Assembly (NCBI GenBank): GCA_903862805.1
Contig: CAIOZP010000726.1
Location: forward strand, 1-7,869
Direction of reading: 5' to 3'
Source: an uncultured Fibrobacterota bacterium
GTDB lineage: Bacteria; Fibrobacterota; Chitinivibrionia; Chitinivibrionales; CAIOZP01
DNA: 7,869 bases
The first letter of the stretch is position 1. Every line of letters begins with the position of its first letter. Positions 1 through 5,999 of the stretch are shown here, one piece after another. The position numbers and the translations under genes were made by a program. Under the pieces are notes generated by a model, which saw nothing but the letters and a program-made list of their open reading frames with translations, did no database searches and was not told the origin of the DNA.

Positions 1-1038
1 CCAATAATCGCGCGGTCCGGCTTTGGTAATTGCCCGCTCGACACCATTTTCACCGCAGTTGTAAGCAGCTAAAGACAGGTGCCAGTCGCTGAACTCCGCA
101 TAGAGTTTAGAGAGGTAGGCGATGGCAGCTTTGGTTGACTTGACCGGATCACGGCGTTCGTCAACACAGGCATCAATTCGCAGTCCGTAAAGTTGCCCGG
201 TGTAAGGAATGAACTGCCATAGCCCCGAAGCGTGCGCACAGGAATACGCCTTCGGGTTGAATGCGCTTTCGAGCATTGGCAGGTACGCAAGGTCGGATGG
301 GAGTCCGGCATCGGTGAACATTTTCTGGAACAGCGGCAGATAAAATTCGGCACGATTGAGAATATTCTGAACCATGTCGGGTTTCCGCACTGCGAGATAA
401 TACAGCACGGTCTGAACCTGACGGTTGATCACGATCGGAACATTGAAAGGCTCGCCATTGGCGCAGTTGTGTTCGGCATTGAAAAGGGAGTCGCCTTCGG
501 TAAAAGCCATTGTGTCCATCGCCGAAAGAAGCTGATGCCTGAAAACCTGCGCCGATATTTCCGGCGGAATACTGTCGATATAGTTTTGCGGGAAACGCTG
601 TGAATAGATGTCGGCGATCTTATTTATGACTGCAGTGTCGGCAGACGAATCCTGCGACATTTCACTCGTATACATTTCGATGACACTTTGTGCGATCCTG
701 TTGGCGGCTTCGTAGTCGCCGCTGTTGCAAAAGAAAATAACTCTTGTCAAAAGGGAATCGGCGTTTTCCGGAGTAGCTAAGATTTGTTCGGAGCTGTCGA
801 TACACGACGCATCAGAGCTGTCCGATGGCGCCGTTTCCTCGGAAATACTGTCGGATGAACCAGACGAGTCTGATGATGTCACACCTGTATTATGTTCGGC
901 ATGATTTTTTTTAACACCTTGATCGACTCTGCCGGCCGAGTTCTGAGCTGCACCGGTATGAGCGCATCCGGCCATAGAAAGCAGTATCATGAGTGCTGCC
1001 GCAACAAGGATGCGACTGTACAAACAGAATATTCTCAC
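1..1038 (-). CDS. mltD: MltD-like membrane-bound lytic murein transglycosylase, lipoprotein (3' part missing)
   Basis: Translating the minus strand from GTG at 1038 gives 346 codons open to the window edge. Residues 1-25 form a lipoprotein signal: a basic start, a hydrophobic run and the lipobox SMAGC, with Cys25 as lipidation site. A Ser/Asp-rich linker (about 26-90) follows. From about residue 200 the protein matches the MltD/GH23 SLT domain: PMLESAFNPKA with the predicted catalytic Glu257, ASGLWQF (270-276) and AAYNCGENG (324-332). The family cleaves the MurNAc-GlcNAc bond of peptidoglycan, forming 1,6-anhydro-MurNAc, here probably from the inner face of the outer membrane. The C-terminus, where MltD proteins often carry LysM repeats, lies outside the window. 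The GTG start has GGAG 5 bases upstream; an in-frame ATG at codon 17 would destroy the signal peptide. The SLT family is certain; the MltD subgroup is likely. Confidence 0.88.
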   Translation of the reverse strand, partial: MRIFCLYSRILVAAALMILLSMAGCAHTGAAQNSAGRVDQGVKKNHAEHNTGVTSSDSSGSSDSISEETAPSDSSDASCIDSSEQILATPENADSLLTRVIFFCNSGDYEAANRIAQSVIEMYTSEMSQDSSADTAVINKIADIYSQRFPQNYIDSIPPEISAQVFRHQLLSAMDTMAFTEGDSLFNAEHNCANGEPFNVPIVINRQVQTVLYYLAVRKPDMVQNILNRAEFYLPLFQKMFTDAGLPSDLAYLPMLESAFNPKAYSCAHASGLWQFIPYTGQLYGLRIDACVDERRDPVKSTKAAIAYLSKLYAEFSDWHLSLAAYNCGENGVERAITKAGPRDYW

Positions 1039-1476
1039 AGTTCTCCGCAGATCAAAATTCAATAGCCACGAAAATACAACCTGCACTCTATAGAATGTAT
1101 GAACCAAGATTGCCCGTTAGGACGTGGATGTAGATTCGTGAGGCCTTGAGCCGAATTGCGATACGGATTTTGAGGTAATATTCGTTGAGATATTGGTGAA
1201 AAATACACAGTCGTAAGGCGGTTAAAGAATCGCGGAGATACACTAAGGTCTAATGGATATTCCGGGATAAAACCATGGCTAAAGGCAAAAACAGTATCAT
1301 GGAATTCTTATGTTATCACAGGAAATGGAGTCAGTGCCGCGGTGAGACTGCAGTAACAAGAGACAACGGCACAACGCTGTTCTCTGTTACTGATTCAAGA
1401 CTGGACTTATCTATATCTGCACTGTCGCTTTATTGTGATCAACCTTTTGGGGACAGGCAACGGTTCAAAAAAGATT
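1039..1476. other. Intergenic region between dnaA and the transglycosylase gene, no gene supported
   Basis: This 438-bp stretch lies downstream of dnaA and upstream of the minus-strand transglycosylase, so it should hold the latter's promoter and the dnaA transcript end. I see no tRNA, no known RNA family signature, no DnaA box and no canonical T-tailed terminator. A TATAGA hexamer lies on the minus strand near 1090 but has no acceptable -35 at 16-18 bp. The only strong structure is the hairpin at 1351-1392, listed separately. Confidence 0.6.
1351..1392. other. Long imperfect hairpin downstream of dnaA
   Basis: The arms CAGTAACA (1351-1358) and TGTTACTG (1385-1392) pair perfectly. The pairing continues inward as GAGA/TCTC after one bulged A, then CA-CG/CG-TG with one more bulge and one A-C mismatch, closing on a loop of about six bases (GCACAA). 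That is roughly 17 base pairs. It lies 85-126 bp past the dnaA stop codon. It lacks a U-tract on either strand, so a factor-independent terminator is not clearly indicated. It could be a transcript-stabilising 3' structure, part of a small RNA or a protein-binding site. Confidence 0.45.
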
Positions 1477-2901
1477 TCAGATAACGTTTAGAAGATCTTC
1501 GATAGCAGAAATATGCTTTTGTATTTCAGGGCACTTTTGCATATCACTTTCAACTTTTTTGCATGCATATATCACTGTTGAATAGTCTCTTCCAAAGTGT
1601 AGGCCGATTGTCCTTAGAGACTGCTTTGTGTGTTTTTTGCAAAGGAAAAGTGCGATATTGCGAGGCAAAGTGACATCTCTTCTTCTGGAATCAGCCTTCA
1701 GTTGCGCTGCTTGAATGCCGAAATGTTCCGCGGTTTTTTCTTCAATGAGCACAGTTGTAATTCTTTGACCTGATTCCGATGATGAAACACCGAAAATCTC
1801 TCTTGCCGTATCGATTGAAAGATCTTTTCCCGTGAAAGAAGCGGACGCTATTAATCTAATTAATATTCCTTCAAGCTCTCTTACGTTACCAGTTACAGCA
1901 GATGCTATATATTGGACAACATCGTCTGGAAGAGCGATTCCATCAGAATGAGATTTTTTGCGCAGTATTGCGATTCTGGTTTCGAGTGAGGGGGGGCGAA
2001 TATCAAATGTAAGACCACCTTCAAATCGCGAAATAAGGGAGTCCATCATGTCGGGAATATCTTTGGGCTGACAGTCTGATGTCAGAACAATTTGTTTCTT
2101 GTGGGAAAGAAGTTCGGAGAAAATCTCGTAAAAAGCCTTTTGAGTACCGGGTTTTTTGGCAAAAAACTGAACATCATCGATCATAAGGATATCTACACCA
2201 ACAAATTGTTTGGTAAAAGAGAGATAATCCTTGTTTTCCTGCATATTAGCTTGAAATTTTTTCGTAAACTCTTGGCTTGTCATGTAAACAACCCGCTCAG
2301 CGGTATCAAGAGACTGAGCGAAATTTCCTATAGCATGCAGCAAGTGAGTTTTCCCAAGTCCTGTGCTACCGAAAATCGTTAAGGGATTAAATTTTGTGTT
2401 TCCTGGCCTCTCTGCTACTGCCAAACAAGCCGATCGCGCAAAATTGTTGTTATCTCCAGCAACAAAAGAATCAAACGTGTAAAGCGGGTTAAAATAGGCT
2501 GGTAGATTTTTGGGCGGACTATACCTCTCTGAAACAGAAACACCTTCTACCTTCGGCGAAGAAAAACGTTCCACCGCTTTTTGAGCAACAGAATCGATAA
2601 TAGGCGGGAGAATCTTCCAGTCTTTCTCCACTGCTTCAAAACGAACGACAGTGATTTTGGGGTCAATACAGGCGGTGATGGACTGAATAACAAGTTCTTT
2701 AAAATTTGCTTCAATAAAAGCGGCAATAAATGAGTTTGGTACCTCAACTATCGCTATCCCTGAATCAGAAATCCTGAGGTCTGATTTTCTGAACCAAGTT
2801 TCAAAGTATTGGCTGCCGGCGTTTTTTTCTATCCATGATTGGCATTTTGCCCAGGAAGAAAAACCCGTTGATGATTCTAATACACGAATGCTGTTTAACA
2901 T
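1477..2901 (-). CDS. dnaA: Chromosomal replication initiator protein DnaA
   Basis: A full-length DnaA of 474 residues, the usual family size. Domain I is at about 15-85, a variable linker at 90-130, the AAA+ domain at 135-350 and the DNA-binding domain IV at 375-474. Visible motifs are Walker A GSTGLGKTH (178-186, Lys184), Walker B ILMIDD (238-243), the arginine-finger segment SRFEGGLT (Arg292) and sensor 2 GNVRELEG (Arg341). Domain IV has RRRDV (406-410), corresponding to the minor-groove arginine, and the helix-turn-helix. The signature normally reads FGGRDH(T/S)TV; here it is FGRDYSTV (436-443), one Gly shorter and with Tyr for the base-contacting His. DnaA binds ATP, coats oriC at DnaA boxes and melts DNA. 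The ATG is the only possible start, because an in-frame TAA lies 6 codons upstream and no GTG/TTG follows early. No Shine-Dalgarno sequence precedes it. No dnaN, recF or rpmH is adjacent. Identity is certain. Confidence 0.98.
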   Translation of the reverse strand: MLNSIRVLESSTGFSSWAKCQSWIEKNAGSQYFETWFRKSDLRISDSGIAIVEVPNSFIAAFIEANFKELVIQSITACIDPKITVVRFEAVEKDWKILPPIIDSVAQKAVERFSSPKVEGVSVSERYSPPKNLPAYFNPLYTFDSFVAGDNNNFARSACLAVAERPGNTKFNPLTIFGSTGLGKTHLLHAIGNFAQSLDTAERVVYMTSQEFTKKFQANMQENKDYLSFTKQFVGVDILMIDDVQFFAKKPGTQKAFYEIFSELLSHKKQIVLTSDCQPKDIPDMMDSLISRFEGGLTFDIRPPSLETRIAILRKKSHSDGIALPDDVVQYIASAVTGNVRELEGILIRLIASASFTGKDLSIDTAREIFGVSSSESGQRITTVLIEEKTAEHFGIQAAQLKADSRRRDVTLPRNIALFLCKKHTKQSLRTIGLHFGRDYSTVIYACKKVESDMQKCPEIQKHISAIEDLLNVI

Positions 2902-2902
2902 G

Positions 2903-2911
2903 TTGTCAACA
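2903..2911 (+). promoter_or_regulatory. DnaA-box-like site TTGTCAACA abutting the dnaA start codon
   Basis: TTGTCAACA differs from TTATCCACA at two positions and is identical to the site at 3108-3116. It ends one base before the dnaA ATG, where a ribosome-binding site would normally sit. Exact duplication of the 9-mer and its placement suggest a functional DnaA site, but a chance match is possible. Confidence 0.45.
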
Positions 2912-2929
2912 TTAAATTATGCGTAAGGG

Positions 2930-2938
2930 TTATCAACA
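2930..2938 (+). promoter_or_regulatory. DnaA-box-like site TTATCAACA at dnaA promoter P2
   Basis: One mismatch from TTATCCACA. It begins one base downstream of the P2 -10 hexamer (minus-strand sense), so it covers the predicted transcription start. DnaA bound here should block P2. Confidence 0.55.
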
Positions 2939-2939
2939 T

Positions 2940-2968
2940 TTTGTAGTTGGAATACAGACATTTGTAAA
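2940..2968 (-). promoter_or_regulatory. Predicted dnaA promoter P2
   Basis: On the minus strand, TTTACA (2968-2963, 5/6 to consensus -35), a 17-bp spacer, then TACAAA (2945-2940, 4/6 to consensus -10). Transcription would start near 2933, giving a 5' leader of about 30 bases that contains two box-like sites and no Shine-Dalgarno sequence. Confidence 0.45.
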
Positions 2969-3072
2969 CGGGTAGAAAACCTTCGGTTGTATATGATAAC
3001 CTGTTGTTTATTAAAGTAAAGCAACGCATGGAAATTAATCGGATTGAAAAAAAAGACAGATGTTTCAATAGG

Positions 3073-3081
3073 TTATCCACA
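3073..3081 (+). promoter_or_regulatory. Perfect consensus DnaA box TTATCCACA
   Basis: An exact match to the consensus DnaA box. It lies just downstream of the -10 of P1 on the minus strand, overlapping the predicted transcription start, the classical position for DnaA autorepression. It may also act as an origin box. Confidence 0.8.
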
Positions 3082-3085
3082 CTTG

Positions 3086-3114
3086 TTTAAACAGTAGAAT
3101 ATTTAAGTTGTCAA
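3086..3114 (-). promoter_or_regulatory. Predicted dnaA promoter P1
   Basis: On the minus strand, a perfect -35 TTGACA (3114-3109), a 17-bp spacer and TTTAAA (3091-3086, 4/6 to the -10 consensus). Start expected near 3079, leaving a leader of about 178 bases. The -35 is embedded in the box-like site 3108-3116, and the start overlaps the perfect box 3073-3081, so DnaA could block both polymerase contacts. Confidence 0.55.
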
Positions 3115-3116
3115 CA
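3108..3116 (+). promoter_or_regulatory. DnaA-box-like site TTGTCAACA over the P1 -35
   Basis: Identical to the 9-mer beside the dnaA start codon. Because TTGTCAACA read on the other strand contains TTGACA, the site coincides with the P1 -35 hexamer. It may therefore be a box, a promoter element, or both, and the sequence alone cannot separate these roles. Confidence 0.45.
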
Positions 3117-3482
3117 CAATGTTGCACAAATATCCTACAACACCCGACACAAAATAATTCCATGCAAAACTGCAGGCAAATATTTCGATTGATTTTTGGA
3201 ACATGTTTTCTCGCCTTCGATATTGGGCAAATTTCATAAGCAATCGGGCATTTTTACATACATAAAAATTGAGCTGTACATTTTGATTTGATGAAACCTT
3301 TTGAACGGATTTATGCATTTTTTGAGGAAGAAATATGAAATCGTTGTTTATCGGGTAATTTGGAGATAAAAAAGGAGTGCTTATCTTACTGTTTGGACAT
3401 ATTTTTCCTGAATAATGTACTATGAAAGTGAATAGAGACATGCTGATTTACTGGAATAAAATTTTCACATTAGCCTATATGA

Positions 3483-3517
3483 AAAGGGGCTGTCCCGAGC
3501 ATTGAGACAGCCCCTTT
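3483..3517 (-). terminator. Rho-independent terminator of the lipoprotein/OmpA operon
   Basis: Arms AAAGGGGCTGTC and GACAGCCCCTTT form a perfect 12-bp GC-rich stem around an 11-base loop. On the minus strand the stem ends in TTTT, 16 bases past the ompA-like stop codon. It should insulate dnaA from read-through. The A/T-flanked symmetric stem could also stop plus-strand transcripts. Confidence 0.88.
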
Positions 3518-3533
3518 AAGCAATAACACTGGC

Positions 3534-4445
3534 TCAGTTTTTAATTTCCTGAACGACCAGATCAACGCGACGGTTTTTCTGACGGCCATCTTTGGTGGCG
3601 TTGTCGGCAATGGGCTTGGAGAAGCCGAATCCCTGGTAACTCAGTCGCGATGCGTCAACGCCTTGCGCCACAAGGAAATTCATGACATTCTGCGCACGCA
3701 TTTCAGAAAGCTTCTGATTGAAATCAGCAGAACCCTGATTGTCGGTATGACCTTCAACGGCAACATTTGAGGTTTTGAATACGATCAGGATTCCGGCGAT
3801 CTTTGCGAGGCTTGTTTTGAGATCCGGGGTTAAATCGGCTTTGCCTGTCTCGAAAAGGATGTCTGACATTGAGATGATAGTTCCGCGTGCATCGTTACTA
3901 ACTTTTATCAGTGAACTTTGCAGCTCGGAGAACTTCTTGTCAGCTTCGGCACGCATCTTGTCGGCTTCGGCTTTAAGCCTGTCAGCTTCGTCTTTGAATG
4001 CGCTGGATTTCACGTTTGCCGAATCGAGATCGCTTTTCAGTTTTGCGGAATTGGATTTTTCGATAGTAGCAATTTTTTCGTGAATTCTGTTGATGCTGTC
4101 AAGCGTTGCCGATGTTTGCTTCTGCAATGCCAGTGCTTCACGGACCGAGTTACCGTTTGACAATTGCACCACAGCTGCTTCGACAGAAAGCGAACAAGCA
4201 TTGAATGCCGCAATGGCCTCGGGTGACTGAGGTTTCTTGTCGATGATCGCATGAGCCTCATCGATTCTGACAAGTGCATCAAAATATAGTGATTGATAAA
4301 CAGAACCAGCGGACTTGTCAAATTTAGCATAGGCTGCATTTGCATACGATTTAAGCGCATCAAGCGTAGTCATCGGCTTGGCCGGTGCGGCTTGAAGCAT
4401 TGCAACGGCAGATACAATAAAGATCAGCGGGGACTTCAACTTCAT
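3534..4445 (-). CDS. OmpA-family peptidoglycan-binding envelope protein with coiled-coil region
   Basis: A 303-residue protein. Residues 1-22 look like a Sec signal peptide (MKLK, hydrophobic run, cleavage near AAPA/KP). Residues about 25-125 are helical and Ala-rich, and 125-180 is a probable coiled coil with three near-identical heptads (EADRLKA, EADKMRA, EADKKFS, 153-173). The OmpA C-terminal domain spans about 188-300: SDILFETGKADL, VEGHTDNQGS with Asp235, LSEMRAQNV with Arg250, and NRRVDLVV (291-298). In this family the Asp and Arg bind the diaminopimelate of peptidoglycan, so the protein probably tethers an envelope component to the wall. No beta-barrel sequence is visible, so this is not a classical OmpA porin. 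It overlaps the upstream lipoprotein gene by 4 bp (ATGA) with GAGG before the start, implying translational coupling. A strong terminator follows. Confidence 0.93.
   Translation of the reverse strand: MKLKSPLIFIVSAVAMLQAAPAKPMTTLDALKSYANAAYAKFDKSAGSVYQSLYFDALVRIDEAHAIIDKKPQSPEAIAAFNACSLSVEAAVVQLSNGNSVREALALQKQTSATLDSINRIHEKIATIEKSNSAKLKSDLDSANVKSSAFKDEADRLKAEADKMRAEADKKFSELQSSLIKVSNDARGTIISMSDILFETGKADLTPDLKTSLAKIAGILIVFKTSNVAVEGHTDNQGSADFNQKLSEMRAQNVMNFLVAQGVDASRLSYQGFGFSKPIADNATKDGRQKNRRVDLVVQEIKN
3927..3989 (-). repeat. Three tandem 21-bp heptad repeats inside the OmpA-like gene
   Basis: Codons 153-173 encode three successive heptads starting EAD, with charged residues at fixed positions. 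The DNA is also similar between copies, which points to duplication of a 21-bp unit that lengthened the coiled-coil linker. Confidence 0.7.
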
Positions 4446-4825
4446 TTTACGGCCTCAACTTCCTGTAAAACCTTCTGGTATGCATTGAGCTGATCCTGTA
4501 CTTTGGCCAAAGCCTTGCGGAGCGCATCTGCCTGTGCTTTGTTTTCATCGGCATCGATCAGCGATGAAGCAAGCTTGTAGGTAAGAGCCGCTTTATCCAT
4601 AAGGTAGTAGGCTTCCTCGGTTTTGCCGGCAGCGGCCAGTACCTGTGCTGCCGCGTAAAGCGAATCGCCTTGCAGTACCATTGGTGCTTTGGGCGCTTTG
4701 CTGTTTGCATAAGTTTTCATTTGTGTCGCATCGAGTGTTGACTGCTGCAACATCGCCGGATACTGACTGGCGCAGGAAGCGAGTATCGCCGCCAACAAGA
4801 CCGTAGTCAATAGGACTGCTCTCAC
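4442..4825 (-). CDS. Small helical lipoprotein co-translated with the OmpA-like protein (DUF4398-like)
   Basis: A 127-residue protein. The GTG at 4825 is chosen over upstream ATGs (up to 4909) because AAAGGAG lies 8 bases before it, and because starting there gives a compact lipoprotein signal, VRAVLLTTVLLAAILASC, with lipobox LASC and Cys18. The mature part is Ala/Lys/Gln-rich and almost wholly helical, resembling the short DUF4398-type helical domain that often accompanies OmpA-domain proteins; I recognise this by style, not by firm motifs. Its last codons overlap the OmpA-like start by 4 bp. It probably sits in the inner leaflet of the outer membrane and works with the OmpA-like partner. 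The function is unknown. Confidence 0.8.
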   Translation of the reverse strand: MRAVLLTTVLLAAILASCASQYPAMLQQSTLDATQMKTYANSKAPKAPMVLQGDSLYAAAQVLAAAGKTEEAYYLMDKAALTYKLASSLIDADENKAQADALRKALAKVQDQLNAYQKVLQEVEAVK

Positions 4826-4883
4826 GATTTGAGCTCCTTTGTTTCTGTTTGACATAGCCGACATAGAGTCAGCACCGTTTTTG

Positions 4884-4889
4884 AATATA
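4884..4889 (-). promoter_or_regulatory. Predicted extended -10 promoter of the lipoprotein/OmpA operon
   Basis: The minus strand reads TGC-TATATT, an extended -10 with 5/6 match to TATAAT. No good -35 lies 16-18 bp upstream. The start would fall near 4877, downstream of the first upstream ATG (4909), which supports the GTG at 4825 as true start. Confidence 0.4.
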
Positions 4890-4930
4890 GCACAATCATA
4901 AATCATCATGCACGAAAAACAGGATTATGT

Positions 4931-5929
4931 TCAAGCGATCTTAAAGTCGGATCGGATGCTGCTCCACACTGCATCTGGTACATGTGCGCCGACGACCTTG
5001 CAGACCTCGGCGCCGCAGCGTGATGCCAGCTCGCCGGACTTTGCAACGTCCCATCCGCGTGAAAGGCCGTAGAGGAATCCGGCGGCCCACAGATCACCTG
5101 CACCTGTTGTGTCGATCGCCGAGCCGTCGCCTGCAATCGGAATTTGCGTTACCTTGCCTTCGGAAAGGATCATACTGCCGCGGCGTCCCTGCTTGAGAAC
5201 TGCAACCGGAACGTTTTTGCCGAGGATTTGAAGAGCTTCTTCTTCGTTGGATGTGCCGGTGTAAACACGGGCTTCATCTTCGTTGGCGATGAGAATATCT
5301 ACATACTTTCCGGCGACTTCGAGAATTGTTTCACGGCAGACTTCAACAACGGTGAAGCTCGCCATGTCGAGTGAAACAAGGGCACCGGCCTTGCGGGCAG
5401 CCTGAAGCGAAGCTATGAAAAGATCCTTGTTGAACAGTAAATAACCTTCGATATGAACAATCGCTGCGTCTTTGAACTTGGCATCTGTCAATTCGGCGGG
5501 AAGCATTTCGCCCGATGCACCGAGATTCGGGTACATGGTACGCTGTGAATCTGGCGTGATGATTGTAAGAACCCGGCCTGTTGGCGTTTTGCTTAGTTCA
5601 AGCATTGGTTTGACTCCGCTGGCGGCAAGCTTATCTTCGAAAAATTTACCGACAGAATCATCGCCACGTTTGCCTATGAAGCGCGCATCGGCATGAAGCT
5701 GTGCAGCACCGACGATCGTGTTGCAGGCCGATCCGCCCGGAACCATCGCAGCCTCTGTCGTCGCCTTTGCCAGAAGGTCGTCAATCTGCGCTACTTCGAT
5801 ATACGTCATTCCGCCTTTTGCCGCACCGGTTGCATTAACGAAGTCGTCGGACTCCTGAATCAGCATGTCAACAAGAGCCGAACCGACTCCGACAATTGCG
5901 CCGCCCTGGTTTTTGAATTCGAGTTTCAT
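4931..5929 (-). CDS. PfkB-family carbohydrate/nucleoside kinase, adenosine kinase-like
   Basis: A 332-residue protein, the usual size for the PfkB (ribokinase) family. Signature 1 is seen as PGGSACNTIVGAAQL (64-78), followed by FIGKRGDDSVG (84-94). Signature 2 is DTTGAGDLWAAGFLYG (273-288), where Asp279 is the expected catalytic base and GAG forms the anion hole. NEDEA (216-220) matches the conserved N-x-x-E magnesium/phosphate motif. The N-terminal GVGSALVDML and overall pattern most resemble bacterial adenosine kinase-like members, which phosphorylate a nucleoside or sugar hydroxyl with ATP. The substrate cannot be fixed from sequence, and ribokinase-type sugars remain possible. The ATG at 5929 is preceded by GGAGG at 4 bases; an in-frame ATG at 6001 lacks such a site and would overlap thiL. 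It lies upstream of and co-directional with the lipoprotein gene, but that gene has its own likely promoter. Confidence 0.9.
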   Translation of the reverse strand: MKLEFKNQGGAIVGVGSALVDMLIQESDDFVNATGAAKGGMTYIEVAQIDDLLAKATTEAAMVPGGSACNTIVGAAQLHADARFIGKRGDDSVGKFFEDKLAASGVKPMLELSKTPTGRVLTIITPDSQRTMYPNLGASGEMLPAELTDAKFKDAAIVHIEGYLLFNKDLFIASLQAARKAGALVSLDMASFTVVEVCRETILEVAGKYVDILIANEDEARVYTGTSNEEEALQILGKNVPVAVLKQGRRGSMILSEGKVTQIPIAGDGSAIDTTGAGDLWAAGFLYGLSRGWDVAKSGELASRCGAEVCKVVGAHVPDAVWSSIRSDFKIA

Positions 5930-5999
5930 TGTTCCTCCAAATGGAATTTGATATTTTCGTTTTGCGCCGAAAAATACTTTTTTCCATTCAGGGATAGAC
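5930..5999. promoter_or_regulatory. Divergent intergenic region between the PfkB kinase and thiL
   Basis: These 70 bp must hold both divergent promoters and both ribosome-binding sites. GGAGG serves the kinase and GGGA at 5991-5994 serves thiL. A plus-strand TTGATA (5948-5953) could be the thiL -35, but no convincing -10 follows at 17 bp; a weak AATACT lies 19 bp on. No operator palindrome or riboswitch-sized leader is present, so a thiamine riboswitch is excluded here. Confidence 0.4.

Larger units (their letters stand above)
2902..3482. other. dnaA upstream region, candidate oriC with AT-rich stretch
   Basis: This 581-bp non-coding region separates dnaA from the terminator of the next operon. 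Its dnaA-proximal part (2903-3116) contains four DnaA-box-like 9-mers, all reading on the plus strand, and two dnaA promoters. The distal part (3117-3480) has no box but is clearly AT-rich, roughly two thirds A+T by eye, against about half in the neighbouring genes; this suits a DNA-unwinding element. Origins commonly lie beside dnaA, so oriC is a reasonable inference. It is not proven: there are few boxes, and no repeated AT 13-mers or extended DnaA-trio run can be seen beyond a short CAGTAG at 3092-3097. Confidence 0.5.

Noticed and set aside
1275..1484. Open frame of 69 codons on the plus strand downstream of dnaA
   Set aside because: It overlaps the hairpin and the end of dnaA, has only a weak GGGA upstream, and its translation shows no domain, signal or membrane segment.
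3103..3441. Open frame of 112 codons on the minus strand in the AT-rich region upstream of dnaA
   Set aside because: No ribosome-binding site, low-complexity F/N/K/S/C-rich product with no recognisable motif, and its end overlaps the P1 promoter and a DnaA-box-like site. Its length is somewhat surprising for AT-rich DNA, so conservation in relatives would be worth a quick check.
4593..4601. TTATCCATA, one mismatch from a DnaA box
   Set aside because: A lone match inside the lipoprotein coding sequence, with no neighbouring boxes; best explained by chance.
4826..4909. Longer N-terminus for the small lipoprotein (ATG at 4909, 4864 or 4855)
   Set aside because: These starts lack Shine-Dalgarno sequences, the first lies upstream of the predicted promoter start, and they put about 28 extra residues before the signal peptide. 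The GTG at 4825 has AAAGGAG at good spacing.
5930..5999. Thiamine (TPP) riboswitch before thiL
   Set aside because: The region is only 70 bp and shared with a divergent gene, and no CUGAGA-type conserved element is seen.
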